A stretch of 64,000 nt of DNA, from assembly GCA_028583405.1 (NCBI GenBank), contig CM053250.1, positions 40,411,010 to 40,475,009 on the forward strand. The letters run 5' to 3'. Source of the stretch: Pogonophryne albipinna (lineage: Eukaryota > Chordata > Actinopteri > Perciformes > Artedidraconidae). Below are positions 12,207-25,212 of the stretch, in pieces. A model generated the notes under the pieces. That model saw nothing but the letters and a program-made list of their open reading frames with translations. It did no database searches and was not told the DNA's origin. Both the position numbers and the translations under genes were made by a program. Each line of letters starts with the position of its first letter. The stretch's first letter is position 1.

Positions 12207-13284
12207 AATCTAAACATTATCATGCCAAACAACTACCAAATGGCAGAGCAACGAGCAATGTCACTGAAAAGGAAATTCCAGAAGGATCAGACCTATGCAG
12301 CTGAGTATAAAGGCTTTATGAGTGACTTTATCAAAAAAGGATATGCAGAAAAAGTACCATCGGATGATCTACATGTGGAAAATGGCAAAGTGTGGTATAT
12401 ACGCCATCATGGTGTCCATCATAAACGTTAAAAAACGATCCGTGTGGTCTTTGATTGTGCATCATCCTATAAAGGCAAATCCCTCAACAGTGTACTCCTT
12501 CAGGGCCCTGACTTGGCAAACTCATTGATTGGTGTTCTACTCAGGTTCCGTCAAGAGCCCATCGCCATTATGGCAGATATTGAGGGGATGTTTCACCAAG
12601 TTTTTAAACGAGGAGAACATTAACTTGCTGAGTTTCCTGTGGTGGCCTGAAGGAGAAACCAGCACAAATCTGGAGGAATACCGGATGAGGGTCCATCTCT
12701 TCGGAGCGGTTTCCTCTCCAAGCTGCGCAAACTTTGCATTGCGACGAACAGCTGAGGACAACTGTGGCAAATTTGATGGAGAAGTGGCAGAAACAATCAA
12801 ATCAAATTTCTATGTGGATGATTGCCTCAAGTCGCTAGCAAGAGAAAATCAAGCTATAAGCCTTATTAGGTCTCTCAGAGAAATGTGTTCCCTTGGTGGA
12901 TTCAAGCTGACGAAACGGATAAGTAATAGTCGAGTGGTGCTAGCATCCATCCCTGATGAGGACAAGGCTAAACAGGTGAACAACTTGGATCTGGACAGGG
13001 ATAAGCTGCCACATGAAAGAGCACTAGGGATGTACTGGGACATTGAAAATGATATATTCAGTTTCCGTGTGACTGTGAACAACAAAACCCTTTCAAGAAG
13101 GAGTATACTCTCCACTGTCAGCTCTGTGTACGATCCTCTTGGTCTTCTCGCCCCTTTCATATTGAAGGCAAAGCAAATACTTCGATTACTCTGTAAGGCC
13201 CAATATGGATGGGATGAAGGAATTCCAGTGGAACTCTCAAAGCCATGGCAAAAGTGGCTCAAGGATTTAGATCAGCTGGCCAGA
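12207..13284 (+). pseudogene. BEL/Pao reverse transcriptase, frameshifted
   Basis: The Pao-type RT begins at NIIMPNNYQMAEQR and continues through KVWYIRHHGV (to about 12430). It then changes frame for [14 protein letters not shown] and [10 protein letters not shown], and again into the frame starting near 12610, which carries the catalytic box NFYVDDCLKS near 12800-12830. The thumb/connection follows with SSVYDPLGLLAPF. At least two frameshifts and one stop make it non-functional, although the YVDD motif is intact. A solo LTR interrupts the end at 13285. Confidence 0.85.
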
Positions 13285-13825
13285 TGTAATCTCTCGCAAA
13301 TTATGTTAGTTTAGTTAAGTGTTTTTATCTTTGTCTAGTGATTTTCCCCTTTAATTTTGAATAGTAACCTTTCCTCTCGTTTCAGATACTCTGACCTCCC
13401 TTCCTTGTGTGTCTCCCACTCCTGTGATTGTCGACCACGCCCCTGATTGTCTCCACCTGTTCCCCATTACCTGGTGCCTTTATTGTCCTCGTCTCCCTTT
13501 GTCCTGTGCCAGTTTGTTTCGTTTCTTGTGACAGTCTACCAGCGTATCATGCCAGAAAGAATCCCAAGCAGAGCTTTGAGCCACGTCTTGTCTAAGTATT
13601 CATATATTCATGCTCCTAGTGTTTTTCCTCATTGAGGTGATTTTGTTTTGTTAGTGTTTTTTCCTCATTAAGAGTGACTTTGTTTTGATACTGTTTTTCC
13701 TCGTTAAGAGTGATTTAGTTTTTGTTTACCACTGTCGTTGAGCTTTGGTTTGAATAAAACCTTTTTTGTTAAAAACCTGTGTGAGTTGTGCATTTCAGTT
13801 CAAACCTGTTTATTCAGTCGTAACA
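13285..13825 (+). mobile_element. Solo LTR with 5-bp TSD
   Basis: The 541-bp sequence begins TGTAATCTC and ends GTCGTAACA, the TG...CA form of a retroviral-type LTR. It is flanked by CCAGA at 13280-13284 and 13826-13830. An AATAAA signal lies near its 3' end (about 13753). No internal retroelement sequence adjoins it, so it is a solo LTR left by LTR-LTR recombination. Gypsy-type is likely from the 5-bp duplication, but the family is not proven. Confidence 0.85.
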
Positions 13826-13830
13826 CCAGA

Positions 13831-14194
13831 TTCCAAATTGACAGGTGTGTAAAACCCAAGAACTTTGGAAGAGTGAAAACTGCACAGTTACACACCTTTT
13901 GTGATGCAAGTGAAGACGGATACGTTACAGCAAGTTACCTGAGATTCACCAATGACATGGAGACCTCCTCCATGTCATTGGTGAATCTCAGGTAACTAGC
14001 CTTTGTGTCACAAAGTTTGTGATGGGAAAATCAAGAGTTACCCCACTAAAAGTCATGACTATTCCAAGGTTGGAACTCACTGCTGCTACATTGGCTGCAC
14101 GAATGGACAAAATGCTCCGATCAGAGATACAAGAAGAGCTCCTGGAATCAGCATTGTGAACTGACAGCCAGTCAGTACCGAAATATATTAGAAA
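13831..14194 (+). pseudogene. BEL/Pao RNase H region, first part
   Basis: The frame DRCVKPKNFGRVKTAQLH, then FCDASEDGY with the first RNase H aspartate, continues the BEL polyprotein after the solo LTR. Later GKSRVTPLK, RLELTAATLAARM and TDSQSV mark the rest of the domain. The middle is broken by a 29-bp inverted duplication (13934-13996), and a stop follows ESAL. The L2 LINE interrupts it at about 14195. The sequence resumes at 28191 with RFHTYRIAVIHNLTKVNQW. Confidence 0.8.
13934..13996. repeat. Perfect 29-bp palindrome within RNase H
   Basis: Arms 13934-13962 and 13968-13996 are exact reverse complements around ACCTC. The left arm codes for the expected RNase H residues (SYLRFTND). The right arm is its inverted copy and replaces the proper sequence. 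The probable origin is template switching during reverse transcription or replication. Confidence 0.9.
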
Positions 14195-15068
14195 CAGGAC
14201 TTATTATATATCCTCCCAAGATGACAGCACATCTCGTTCTGTGTCCGTATGTCTATGACTTGTATGATTGAGTGATTACATCTAAATTGTCTGGCGGACA
14301 CTTTCAATTTTTCAACTGCTACATCTCAAATCCTAATCGTAAATGTAGTAGTGTGACTTACCGGCGGAAATACCGGCTACTTGGACTATTGGAGCCTGTT
14401 CAACTCGGCAACCGGACTACACATTGATGGGTCCAATTCTTTTTCTCATCCTAAAGGGAAGTTCCTGGCTTTTTTAATTGTGCACTGATCTGTATCTGAC
14501 TCTGTTACGATCCCTACTGATCCAGTTTATTTACTTTTAAACCAGCGATGCATCGGGTCGGGCTTCCTGTTTACATGTGACGTCACGACACGCATCGTCC
14601 CCAGGGTGGTTGAAAATTCCTGGAACGGATTTTATATGGGATTGACTCTGATTTTGTTCTGCACTAACTTGTCTTGTGGCGTGGAGCTCAAGAGTCTGCG
14701 GCTTTGGTCGGGTTCTCCACGTTTCGCGGGATTGTAATTATGTCACTGCTTTTGGCTGTCCTATCCCTTTTAATTTGGAGCAGCACTGGGGGAAGTCCCC
14801 ACGGGACCGGAATATCCCGTCCATTTCTCCCAACCCCGGTTTTACCAGGCCGGGGAACGTGCTCCTCTTGCAGTCCGCTGGGCACGATGTTGAGCCCCCC
14901 CCCCCCCCTCTGATCCTCTCTCCCGCATCTGTCAAGTGCGGATCTGTGGACTTGGCCCGTCTGATTAGCCTTATGGCTCTACAAGACAACTTTATTATTT
15001 CTTCAAGCCATGTTCATGATTTTGTGTTAGAGAGAGCCGTCAAAAAGTCCACCTAGGCCTGTCTATAG

Positions 15069-15660
15069 CAGAGTCCTGCATCGGGTCGGGTACCCGACGG
15101 GTGACCCGCAAAAAAGGTGATTCGCGGGTGGTATTTTTTCAAACGCTTTTTTCCGGGTTCGGGTCTGGGTAAAACAAAGAAGATGCGGGTCGGGTCGCGG
15201 GTGTTGCATAATATCTATATTAAAATAATAATAATTTAATGTTTAAATCCTCAGACCTCTCCCCCGCGGGACCGCGCATAATCATAACCTCTGCAGCGCA
15301 TCAATCTGCTGCTGCATTGGAAATGGCTGAGCTGAAGCTCTCAGCGGAGAATACAGCATTTTCAATAACACTTCCTCAAGAGCGAAACCCAACGTCTGGA
15401 GGCTTTTGGTTCCTAGATGAGAAAATAACCAACATCCCACGCTTTGAGACAAATATGCACCTGCGTGTGTTAACAATTGCACGTTTTCACTGCTCATATA
15501 TAGGCGGGTTCGGGTCGGGTTGCGGATCTTGTGCCGACGGGTCGGGTCGGGTTGCGGAACTAATTGGCAATATGTGCGGGTAGCGGGGCGGGTTCGGTAT
15601 TGCACGTCGCGGGTGCGGGGCGGGAGCGGGTCTTGAAAATCAGACCCGTGCAGGACTCTG
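15069..15660. mobile_element. hAT MITE rich in GGGTCGGGT, in L2
   Basis: Ends CAGAGTCCTGCATCGGGTC and GACCCGTGCAGGACTCTG are inverted repeats. Flanks GTCTATAG (15061-15068) and GTCTATCG (15661-15668) are an 8-bp TSD with one change. No protein is encoded. Both subterminal regions are strings of CGGGT-type motifs. Confidence 0.85.
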
Positions 15661-15687
15661 GTCTATCGGTGTCTAATTGTACTCTTA

Positions 15688-16450
15688 TTGTTGATTTCAG
15701 GAAATGTGCAACCTAACCCTGGACCAGATTCTTGTGTTAATGTTAACACCCCAGCAGATTTTAAATCTAGGTCTGGTCTTGGTCTCATCCATTTGAATGT
15801 GCGCAGTTTGATTGCTAAAATGGATATGATTCGTATTTGGGCACATTCAACCGATGCTGATATAATAGTGATATCTGAAACTTGGCTAACCAAATCAATT
15901 TCAAGCAAGGATATTTGCATTGACGGCTATAATGTGTATAGGACTGGTCGACCTAAAAAGGCTGGAGGTGTTGCAGTCTGTTAAATCGAAGTTTCATGTA
16001 ACAATTATTCTCTCTAAGTCACTGACAAAACAATTGTAACTGTTGGCTCTTGACCTGGAAGTATCCAAAGCGCTTCATATTACTGTTGTTGGTTGCTACA
16101 GACCACCTTCAGCAGTCAGCGATGCTTTACCATCTTTAATGCAGCTTTTGTCCAGTCTTAACTATACTGAAATTGTCATTGTGGGTGACCTTAACTGGAA
16201 CTGGCTGCCACCAGCATCTGATGTTAAAACATACTGCAATTCCTTAAATCTCTTTCAGATTGTTGGCAGTCCCACTAGACCCAATCTGAAATCTCCTGAA
16301 AAATCCTCCTTAATTGATCTAATCCTTACAAATGCTTCTCATAAATACACCCCTGCTTCTGTATTTGCAAATGACATCAGTGACCACTGTGTCATTGCCA
16401 CGGTACGGAAAATACAAAAGTCCCTAAGACAAAACCCCGTGTCATCATAA
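15688..16450 (+). pseudogene. L2 ORF2 endonuclease domain, broken
   Basis: The frame opens with GNVQPNPGP, a 2A-like motif common near the start of L2/CR1 polyproteins. An apurinic-type endonuclease follows: LIHLNVRSL, then ISETWL (catalytic Glu region), then after a stop and frameshift near 15982 CYRPPSA, VGDLNWNW, and SDHCVIATV at the end (catalytic His). In an intact element this enzyme nicks the target DNA for reverse transcription. At least one frame change and stop codons inactivate it. Confidence 0.8.
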
Positions 16451-16678
16451 AACGTGATATGAAACATTTTGTAGAGCAGGGTTTTTTTCCACGACCTGTT
16501 TCTATTTGATTGGGACAAAATCAATCTCATTTCAGATGTTGAAACTGCCTAGACATTCTTTTATGATGGTGTTATTAAAATAGTTGATAGGCATGCTCCC
16601 TTAAGAAACTACAGAGTAAAAGGCAGAGACAATGCATGGTTCCCATCAGATCTTTCTGATTTACTACACGAGCGCAAT

Positions 16679-17706
16679 GTGGCATGGTCAAAAGCCAGGA
16701 GTACAGGTCTTGGGTCACATTGGCTGCTCTTCAGGCAACTGCGAAATGCATTTACCGTTAAAATCAGAAAAGCCAAAGCGGATCATCTCCTAACTGAAAC
16801 TTCAGACAACCTAAATAATCCCCTTACATTTTGGAAAACTATGAAATCATTAGCTGGAAACAAAAATGTTATAGAGCTTCCACATTGCATTGTGAAGGAG
16901 GACTCTGTTCAAATCTCTGATAAGGCAGAAATGCTTGGTTGTTTTAATGAACATTGTATTGCTTCTGGTTCTCTGTTTACCTCACAGAACATAGCTCAAG
17001 GAGCCACTGATCGCTCTGACGGTGGTATCTGGGAGGGTGAACCGTTTAATTGTATTCCAGTAACAGTCTCAGGGGTGCATAAAGCCCTGACAAGTTTGGA
17101 ACCAAGAAAATCAGCAGGTCCTAACAACCTGGAGCCGTACTTTTTAAAGTTAGCAGCTGATTTTATAGCTTTGCCCTTGGTTTATCTTTTTAATCTGTCC
17201 TTGGAGACAAACGAAATTCCCCTTATTTGGAAATCTGCTTTTGTTCTCCCACTGTTAAAAGGGGGTGACCCCACTCACCTAAACAACTACAGACCCATCT
17301 CGAAATGATGTGTTTTAAATAAAGTACTGGAATCACTGGTCAATTTCCAACTGAAGGAGTTTTTATCAATAAATAATATTTTAATCTGGTTTTAGGAAAA
17401 AACACAGCACAACAACAGCTGCCTTAAAAGTAGTAAATGATCTTATTTACTTCTTCGACAACATTGCGCAGCACTTTTTATTGACTTGTCAAAGGCTTTT
17501 GACACAGTGGATCATGCCTTACTGTCACAAAGACTCGTATCGGTCTTTCAGGTAAGGCTGTCTGTTGGTTCGAGAACTATCTTTCATGCAGATAGAATAG
17601 AATAGAATTCCTTTATTGTCATCGCACCAGGTACATAGATCACAGTGTGTGCGGGCAGAAGGCTTAACTTCAACATCTCTTCAGGTATCCAAGGGTGTGC
17701 CACAGG
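16679..17706 (+). pseudogene. L2 reverse transcriptase, first half
   Basis: Residues of the linker and RT fingers are visible: KSAGPNNLEPYFLKLAAD, then FVLPLLKGGDPTHLNNYRPI ending at a stop at 17306. Beyond it, in shifted frames, come the DLSKAFDTVDHA box (about 17480-17515) and SKGVPQ. The frame is cut at 17707 by a hAT and resumes at 27097 with the GSVLGPLLF equivalent. A short LINE-tail insertion (17592-17637) also splits it. Confidence 0.8.
17592..17637. mobile_element. Short inserted LINE/SINE tail
   Basis: A 46-base insert AGAATAGAATAGAATTCCTT... splits the L2 codons YLSC and SQCV. AGAT flanks it on both sides as a possible short TSD. The sequence resembles the widespread fish TAGAATTCCTTTATTGTCAT repeat end. 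Confidence 0.55.
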
Positions 17707-19961
17707 CAAGGCCGCCCCTCCCTACAGGCCAATCACGCAGGCTGCATGGGGCCCCGCCTTGCGCTGGGGGCCTCAGCTGCTGTGCGCAGTTCTCCGTGCA
17801 CCCCCCGCGAGAGTGAGAGGTGACAAGGGGAGCACGTCTGTAACCCGACACCGTTGCAATGAATCGACATCTGACCAATCACGGCTTTGATACGGCCACT
17901 CAGAGGCGGAGCTTCCTACAGGCGATATAGGCGGTTGTCTAGAGCGCCACCCAGAGGGGGGCGCCAAAAATTGCAACAAAAAAAGAAAAAAAGATATATA
18001 TATTTATATATTTTTTTGTTTTGGCACCCCCTCTATATCTGCAACCATTATTCTTACATAAAAAAAAAAATTCTAACATAAGGGAAAATGAGCCAAAAAT
18101 CTAAAACGGTCGGTCGGTCTAAGAGCCTCGGCTTTAGGTGTTCACAGTCAGAACATGCTAGAGCGCTGTGCATTGATGGGTATCGGTCAAGTGTTTATAA
18201 AATTGAGCGTTGAGGAAAGAAAGACTAACGTTAGAGAACTATGAAGAGGCAAAAGACATCCGGGGCGCAGTATAAAAACAGAAGAAAAGAAGAAGAAGAA
18301 GAGAAACGTGCCAAGGTGAAAGGTATGCAATTTTGATTGTATTGTCAACATTAGCGAATGGATCATGTAATCTTGCTAGTTAGCCAAGCCAACGTTAGCT
18401 AGCCAGCGTTTGTTATTGCCATTCAGTCGAAACTGTCATAAGGCTATTTTCGTTGTGTCATGAAATAGAAATATTAGTAATAATAACAATGTTAGTTTTG
18501 GTGTAGCGAGCTAGCCAGTGTGGTGGAATGTTAGTTAGTTGGTAACGTTAGCTAACGTTAAGTTTACCTCAGAAAGCACATTCGAGTCAAACATTTGCCA
18601 AATTCAACCCTGTCATAATGCGCGCTAACGTTAGCTAACTAGCTCAGTGGTTCTCAACTCCAGTCCTGTTGAATGTTTTCGTGAAATATCCAATATCCAC
18701 ATAATATTATTCCGATATAATACAGATTCCACCCATACACTCTTCTCAGGTGTGTGCCTGATGAATGTAAAGATGTTTAGCTATAAACCTAATTGTCCTC
18801 ATGCTTTCCAATAATTGCTTTCTGTTTTTATTTACATTTTACACACTGTCCCAACTTTTTTGGAATTGGGGTTGTGTGTGTGTGTGAAGATATTGTGAAT
18901 ATGAGGGGAGAAAATGTGCTTCACATGCCCTCCAGATGCAGCAAAGACAGACGATCCACTACCAACCGATCCTGCTGACTGCCCTTCACATCTCACAGAC
19001 ACAATGAGGACAGAGTTTGTTCAGAGAGGACCATATCAGATAACACCTGATTTCATTTTCCCGATATAATATTATTATTATAACGTAATAATTCACAGTA
19101 TTGGTATTCACAGCAGGACCTTAGTAAATGGAGAAAGGATCAAAAGAAGTTGGGTGACATATTCAAAAAAGAACAGTCTTTTTTGTTTTTGTTGTCAACT
19201 TTTCTCTCCAAAACAAATTCATTTAACAAATGCAGGACTGTCGGATTGGAAAAATGCAAGTGCTGCTTTGACCAGCCATGAAAATAGTCCGAAACACCCG
19301 AACAATTTGGCGTCATGGAAAGAATTGGCAGTTCGATTAAAACAAGGTACAACAATAGACAAACAAGAGCAGGCCCTCCTTGAGGCAGAGAAGAGTCGGT
19401 GGAGAGCAGTGCTGACACGACTGGTTGCTATCAGGGGCGGACTGGCCATTGGGAATACCGGGAGTTCCCCCGGTGGGCCGGTGCTGTGTGTGGGCCGGAG
19501 GGCAACAAAAATAAATAAAAAGTTTATAAAAAAAAATAAAAAATCTCTTTTTTTTTGCCTAAATCCTACCGGCCCACATTTGTAAGTGTTCCGGCCCAGC
19601 CCAGCCCAGTGGGGTGTGGCCAGGGTTGGGTTGTAACGGAATACATGTAACGGCGTTACGTAATCAGAATACAAAAATCAAGTAACTGTATTCAGCTCGC
19701 GTTACATTTGAAAAACGAGTAATCTGATTACAGTTACTTTCGTAAACCTGAAGTGAATACATTTTGGATTACTTATTGGAATTATTGGTGGAAAGATTTC
19801 CTCACAACATTTAATATTCATTACTAAAGGTACAGCCGAATCATCACAGCGCACAAAACCGCGCAGATGGACCAAAAAGGGGAGCGTTTGAAAAAAATGT
19901 GCGGATCTGCTCAGTGAAACAATAACAACGTAACATGGAGGAACAAAAGTCTGCGTTTAAA

Positions 19962-20079
<118 letters not shown>

Positions 20080-20788
20080 TTAAAACACATCAGCCACACC
20101 GCTCTTTAGCCTTTCTAATGATTCTGAAGGTAAACACAGTGAAGGCGGTGCGTGAAAGGCGGTGCGTGAAAGGCACTGCGCGCTCCTCTTCTCAGAGGCT
20201 GAGTTAACCCTCCCGCTGCCTCCTGGTGCTGCAGAGATTTCATGAAGTGAAGGAGGTTTTCCTTCTATAAAACAGCTGCGGGCAGCAGATACTGTGAGAG
20301 TCACAGACATGAATACATAGATCAAGGCAGACTGGTGCACACACTCTCCTGTTTTGCCAATCCGGTGCTTAAACAAATATAGCTCTACACCCCTGGCCGA
20401 AATGTCCTTAAAATGAAGTCCGAGTTCGACATTTTAATTCATTTCCTGCCAACACTGGCAGGACAGAAGGCGACACGCCCTTTCTAAGCCATGTCCTCAC
20501 ATCCCAAGCTGCATCCCCAAAAAGTTTATTATGTTGTTACAACAGGGTTCAGGGGGAGTGGCTGTACGGCTGTACCCGTAGGATAGAAAAGGGGGAAGTG
20601 ACGTCTGACTCGGAGGTCGCGCGGCTGTGGAGAAGAACGTGTTGCCCACATTCTGTTAGTGAGGGTTAGGCTAGTTAGCTAGCAGGTTTATTGTTTTTGG
20701 GTGCAGTCACTTTTGCCTCCACTTGCTGTTCAACTAAATGTTGAAAGATAAAGTTAATCTGTTTACAGTTCTGTTTTATATAGGTGTT

Positions 20789-21160
20789 GAAGAAGAAGAA
20801 GAAGAAGAAGAAGAAGAAGAAGAAGAAGAAGAAGAAGAATTGGGAGGGATGAAACCCTCTTTAATGGTCACACATGCAGAGCACACAGCACACACAGTGA
20901 AATGTGTTCTCTGCTTTTAACCCATCCTAGTACCAGGAGTCTAGTACTAGGAGCAGTGGGCAGCTATTGTACAGCGCCCGCGGAGCAATGGGAGTGAGGG
21001 GGGAAGGGGGATGTCTGGTGCCTTGCTCAAGGGCACCACGGCAGGAGGTGAACTGGGACCTCTCCAAGTAGAAGTCAACACTCCAAATAGGTCTGGTCGG
21101 GGACTTGAACCGGCGACCCTACGGCTCACAGTCCAAGCCCCTACTGACTGCCATAGATTT
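20789..21160 (-). mobile_element. tRNA-derived SINE with (GAA)n tail
   Basis: On the minus strand the head at about 21160 reads through a tRNA-like stretch with the B-box-like GGTTCAAGTCCCC (21095-21110 region). The body runs to about 20840, and the tail is the (GAA)17-type repeat at 20789-20839, seen as TTC on the SINE strand. A second, internally deleted copy lies at 34741-34896. It is the deepest layer of the nest. Confidence 0.7.
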
Positions 21161-22228
21161 AGTCCCTAATGTTGCTCTCAAAATGGACCAGATTGATGCA
21201 TTTAACTTCAACATTTAAAACAAAATCTTCCCGGGGGAGCTTGCCCCCGGACCCCCCTAGAGGAGGTGAGGTCTACCACCTGCCCACACCCCCTGTTAAA
21301 TTGTCTCACCCACATTGAGGATGCTTCCTACGCCCATGTTTTATTCCATGTGTCAAGTCAGGCAAATTGGGTCAAAATGTTATTGCATCAATGATCTGTT
21401 AACATTAAAATCACTAAATATATGCCGTAACTATTTTGCTCTAGGCAACTCAAGGGCTCAGGTAATGTGATTACTATATGAATAATTGTCCAAAATAACA
21501 TAAAATGCATAGGGTTTTTTGTTAAGTAACATACTTTCGTCGCCGGCCGGCCGATACATGCCGTGCATTAAGTGGGCCTGTCTGTCAATTAATCCTCGGG
21601 CCACTTTTTCCCCCCAGTCCGCCCCTGGTTGCTATTGTACAGTCTCTGGCAGGGCGAAATATGGCATTGAGAGGAAAGACAGAAATACTCCACTCTCCTT
21701 CAAATGGAAACTTTTTGAAAGAGGTTGAGCTTTTGGCGCAGTTTGACCCATTGATGAAAGACCACATCCACAAGATTAAAAGTCAAACATCCCACACAGC
21801 TACTTGGGCAAAACCATTCAGAATGAGTTGATTGAATGCATCAGTGGAAAGATTCTATCAACAATAGTGCAAGAAATAAAGAAATGCAAGTACTTTTCCC
21901 TCATTTTAGATTGCACCCCGGATGTTAGCCACACTGAACAGCTGTCAGTAGTCATCAGAATTGTGACACTGGAAGAAGACCCCCAGATTAAAGAGCACTT
22001 CATGGGATTCCTAGTAGCAGAGGAGTTCACTGGTGAAAGTTTGTCCGCCCTGATTTTGAAGAGGCTGGAGGAGTTGCAGATTGCCTTTGATGACTGCAGA
22101 GGACAGTCATATGACAACGGCGCAAATATGAGAGGAAAGAACAAGGGAGTACAGGCCAGGCTACTGCAGTTGAACCCAAGAGCTTTGTTTGTGCCTTGTG
22201 GGGCACATACACTCAATTTGGTCATTGC

Positions 22229-23152
22229 CAGTGGCGGCGCCAGAGTATTTTTGTTGGGTAATCTGTGGTAGGGCTAACCCATACAGTGGTGGGGCTCAAG
22301 TCAGTATTTGCGATGTAATTACATACACGCTATATCGCTCCCCTTGACAGTGAAACGCCACGCGTGAGGTTTAGATTATTTCCCTGTCTCAATCCAAATT
22401 GAACTGTATGAAATAAAAAGGCACATTTGTCTTGTAGTAAATAAAAAGGGCGACCTGGAGCCAATCCTGCAATTTCCCCACAGGTGAAAGAGTTGACATG
22501 TTGAAAACCCAACCCCTGCAGGGGGGTCTGGGGGGATTCTCCCTCCCCCAGGAGATTTTTTAAAATACTAACATAAAATACACATTCTGGTACTCTCTTG
22601 AGAAGAACAATAAATACATCTATTACTACACGACATATTTAAAAAAATGAATGCCATTTTAGTTTTTTTTGTTCTGAAAGCTGAACCTGCTCCTCACAGA
22701 GAGAAGAGGCTGTGTGAATAAAGACAGCCCACACACCTATCAATCATCAAACCGTGGGGTCTTATTTCATTACGTGTTGATTTCTATCAACACGTAATGT
22801 TGTATCGATGTATAGAGATGTACTACAGCAAAAGTATTCTCCGTCGGGACTTCCTGCAACAACACCACGCCGTTATCTTGATTCTGATTGGCCAGAAGAC
22901 ATTATCAAAGATGTTCTATTGAAAAGACGATCACTACCTGACAAAAGTTTTCAAAACCGTTTCTGTATTTCCAGACAAGTGGCTGCTGAAATCAATCTTA
23001 CTAACTGCCGTCTGTGCAATTTACTCCGCGCGAGTTGGCGGACTTTATTTTGCTTACTTTAACATCATTTTTCATGGTGGGGCTAAGGTGGGGCTAAGCC
23101 ATTTCTTGGTATGGCTGTAGCCTACCCCAGCCATACCCTGGCGCCGCCACTG
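22229..23152. mobile_element. hAT-4 with perfect 8-bp TSD
   Basis: The termini are CAGTGGCGGCGCCAG and CTGGCGCCGCCACTG, exact inverted repeats. GTCATTGC flanks both sides (22221-22228, 23153-23160). The interior holds a 14-bp perfect hairpin (22768-22799) and no transposase. It splits the hAT-2 transposase after HTLNLVIA. Confidence 0.92.
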
Positions 23153-25212
23153 GTCATTGCTGATGCTGCCAAAAGCTCCAAAGATGCCATATCATTTTTT
23201 GGCATTGTGCAGAAGCTATACTGCCTGTTTTCTGCCTCTACACAGAGATGGGCCATCCTCAAGAAACACGTCAACCTTTCACTCAAAATGTGGTCAGAAA
23301 CCAGATGGGAGAGCAGAGTGAAAGCTGTGGAGCCTCTGCGATATGAAGCCGCAGCTGTGAGAGAGGCACTGCTTGAGGTGAGAAACCAGGCCAAAGACCC
23401 AATCATCAGGATTGAAGCCCAGTCTCTGGCAGAAGAAGTGGGGTCATTCCGCTTTTCACTGTGCACAGTGGTCTGGTATGACATGTTAAGTCAAATTCAG
23501 CAGGTGAGCAAACTCCTGCAGTCCCAAACAATGCAAGTGGATGTAGCAGTAAGTCTACTGAAAAAGACTGAAAAAGCTTTGTGGCTGCACAAACATCAGC
23601 CAAGGATATGTGTGAAGACATGAATGTGGACGCAGTCCTTGTGCAAAAGCGGCTGAAGTCAACAAAGAGGCACTTCTCATATGAGTCTCCTGATGAGCCA
23701 TTGAGGGATGCCTTGCAAAATCTGGAGGTAACCTTCTTTAACGTGGTGGTGGATGCTGCAGTGTCAGCACAAAAGGAGAGGTTTACCACTCTTAAACATG
23801 TGCAAGACAAGTTTGGCATTCTGTACAACTTCCCAGACCTGCCACACCAAGAGCTGATGAAGCAAGCAGAGGCACTTGCACACACCTTAAGCCATGGATG
23901 GCAATCTGATTTGGATGGGAAGGAGCTGGCTCAGGAGTTGGAACATTTACCTGACTTGCCATCAAAGAGCATGACAACTCTTGAGTTGTTGAAATTCATA
24001 CACATAAAGCAGCTCACCGAAATATATCCCAACTTGTGTATTGCTCTGCCGATCAGTGCAACGCTACAAGTAACAGTAGCTTCAACCGAGAGGAGTTTTT
24101 CCAAATGAAAACTCTTGAAAACATACCTGAGGTCAACCATGGCTCAAGAACGCCTCAGTGGTCTGGCTGTAATCAGTATTAACCATGAGGTTGGTGATCA
24201 GATTTCATATGATGATGTGATTGATGACTTTGCAGCGAGGAAGGCCAGAAGGATTGCACTGTAAATGGAAAGCTAATATGTAGGCTAACCTTGTGTGATG
24301 ATAGGGAGTGGAATGTAAATAGTTCTTGAGACAAAGTGAATTTGTAATTTTTATTTATTTGTTTGCTTATTTGGCATATTATATTTTGATTATTTGACAT
24401 GTGTAACATCTTTTACAATACATAATTTTCTTTTAAAGAGAATTTGTACGTTATTTTATTGTTTGTTATTGTTATTATTATTATTGTTTGTTAGCTAAGT
24501 TGTTTGTTTTAATTCTTTAGTGTGCACTTTACATGTCTTCTTAATTTTCTTTGAAAGCAAATTTGCACATTATTCTATTGTTTGTTATTGTTATTATTAT
24601 TGTTTGTTAGCTAAGTTGTTTATTTGTTTTAATTCTTTAGTGTGTACTTTACATTTATTCTTAGCTCTTGTTCTTGCTTGTAATAAATAAAGGTGCAGTA
24701 CTTTACTGTATAACTGTTAAGATGTTTTGATAATTTTTTGGGGGGGGGGGCGCAGTGGTGAAGCTCGCCTAGGGCACCAAATGTGCTAGGTCCGCCCCTG
24801 CGGCCACTAGTGCAGGTGAAGAGATCTCGGTGAAAAGACAGTTTCAGTCCTGCGCAAAAAACAAAACATGAAGAAACTAGAGCATCACTCGAAGGTGGGT
24901 TATTGTAGGAGTCAAATGTACAACTTGCGAATGTTGTATAAGTCAAATTGCCAATTGCCATATTAAAACATCAGCTGCAATTCACGACATGAAGAAGGCA
25001 GTCTCTGCAGAGCATCAGGCTAATGGAGATGCAGTTATTTCCAGCATTCTTTATTTACCATTCATTCAAGTATGTGATGCCTTTGATCTGCTAATGTACA
25101 GGAGGAAGATACACTGTCTGTCTAGTTGGCTTACATAACAGTTAAAGTTTACAGCCTAAAAAACATGGAGCATTTTTCCCCCTTTTATTCATTTTTATGT
25201 CAATTTGCACAT

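Noticed and set aside
14676..15056. Overlapping short frames in the L2 5' region as separate genes
   Set aside because: They lie upstream of the endonuclease in an L2 element and at most represent a degraded ORF1.
20738..20920. Glu-rich frame
   Set aside because: It is a reading through the (GAA)n tail of a SINE.
21090..21130. tRNA-like sequence with a B box
   Set aside because: It is the head of a SINE. A full cloverleaf and anticodon arm are not evident, so it is not a tRNA gene.
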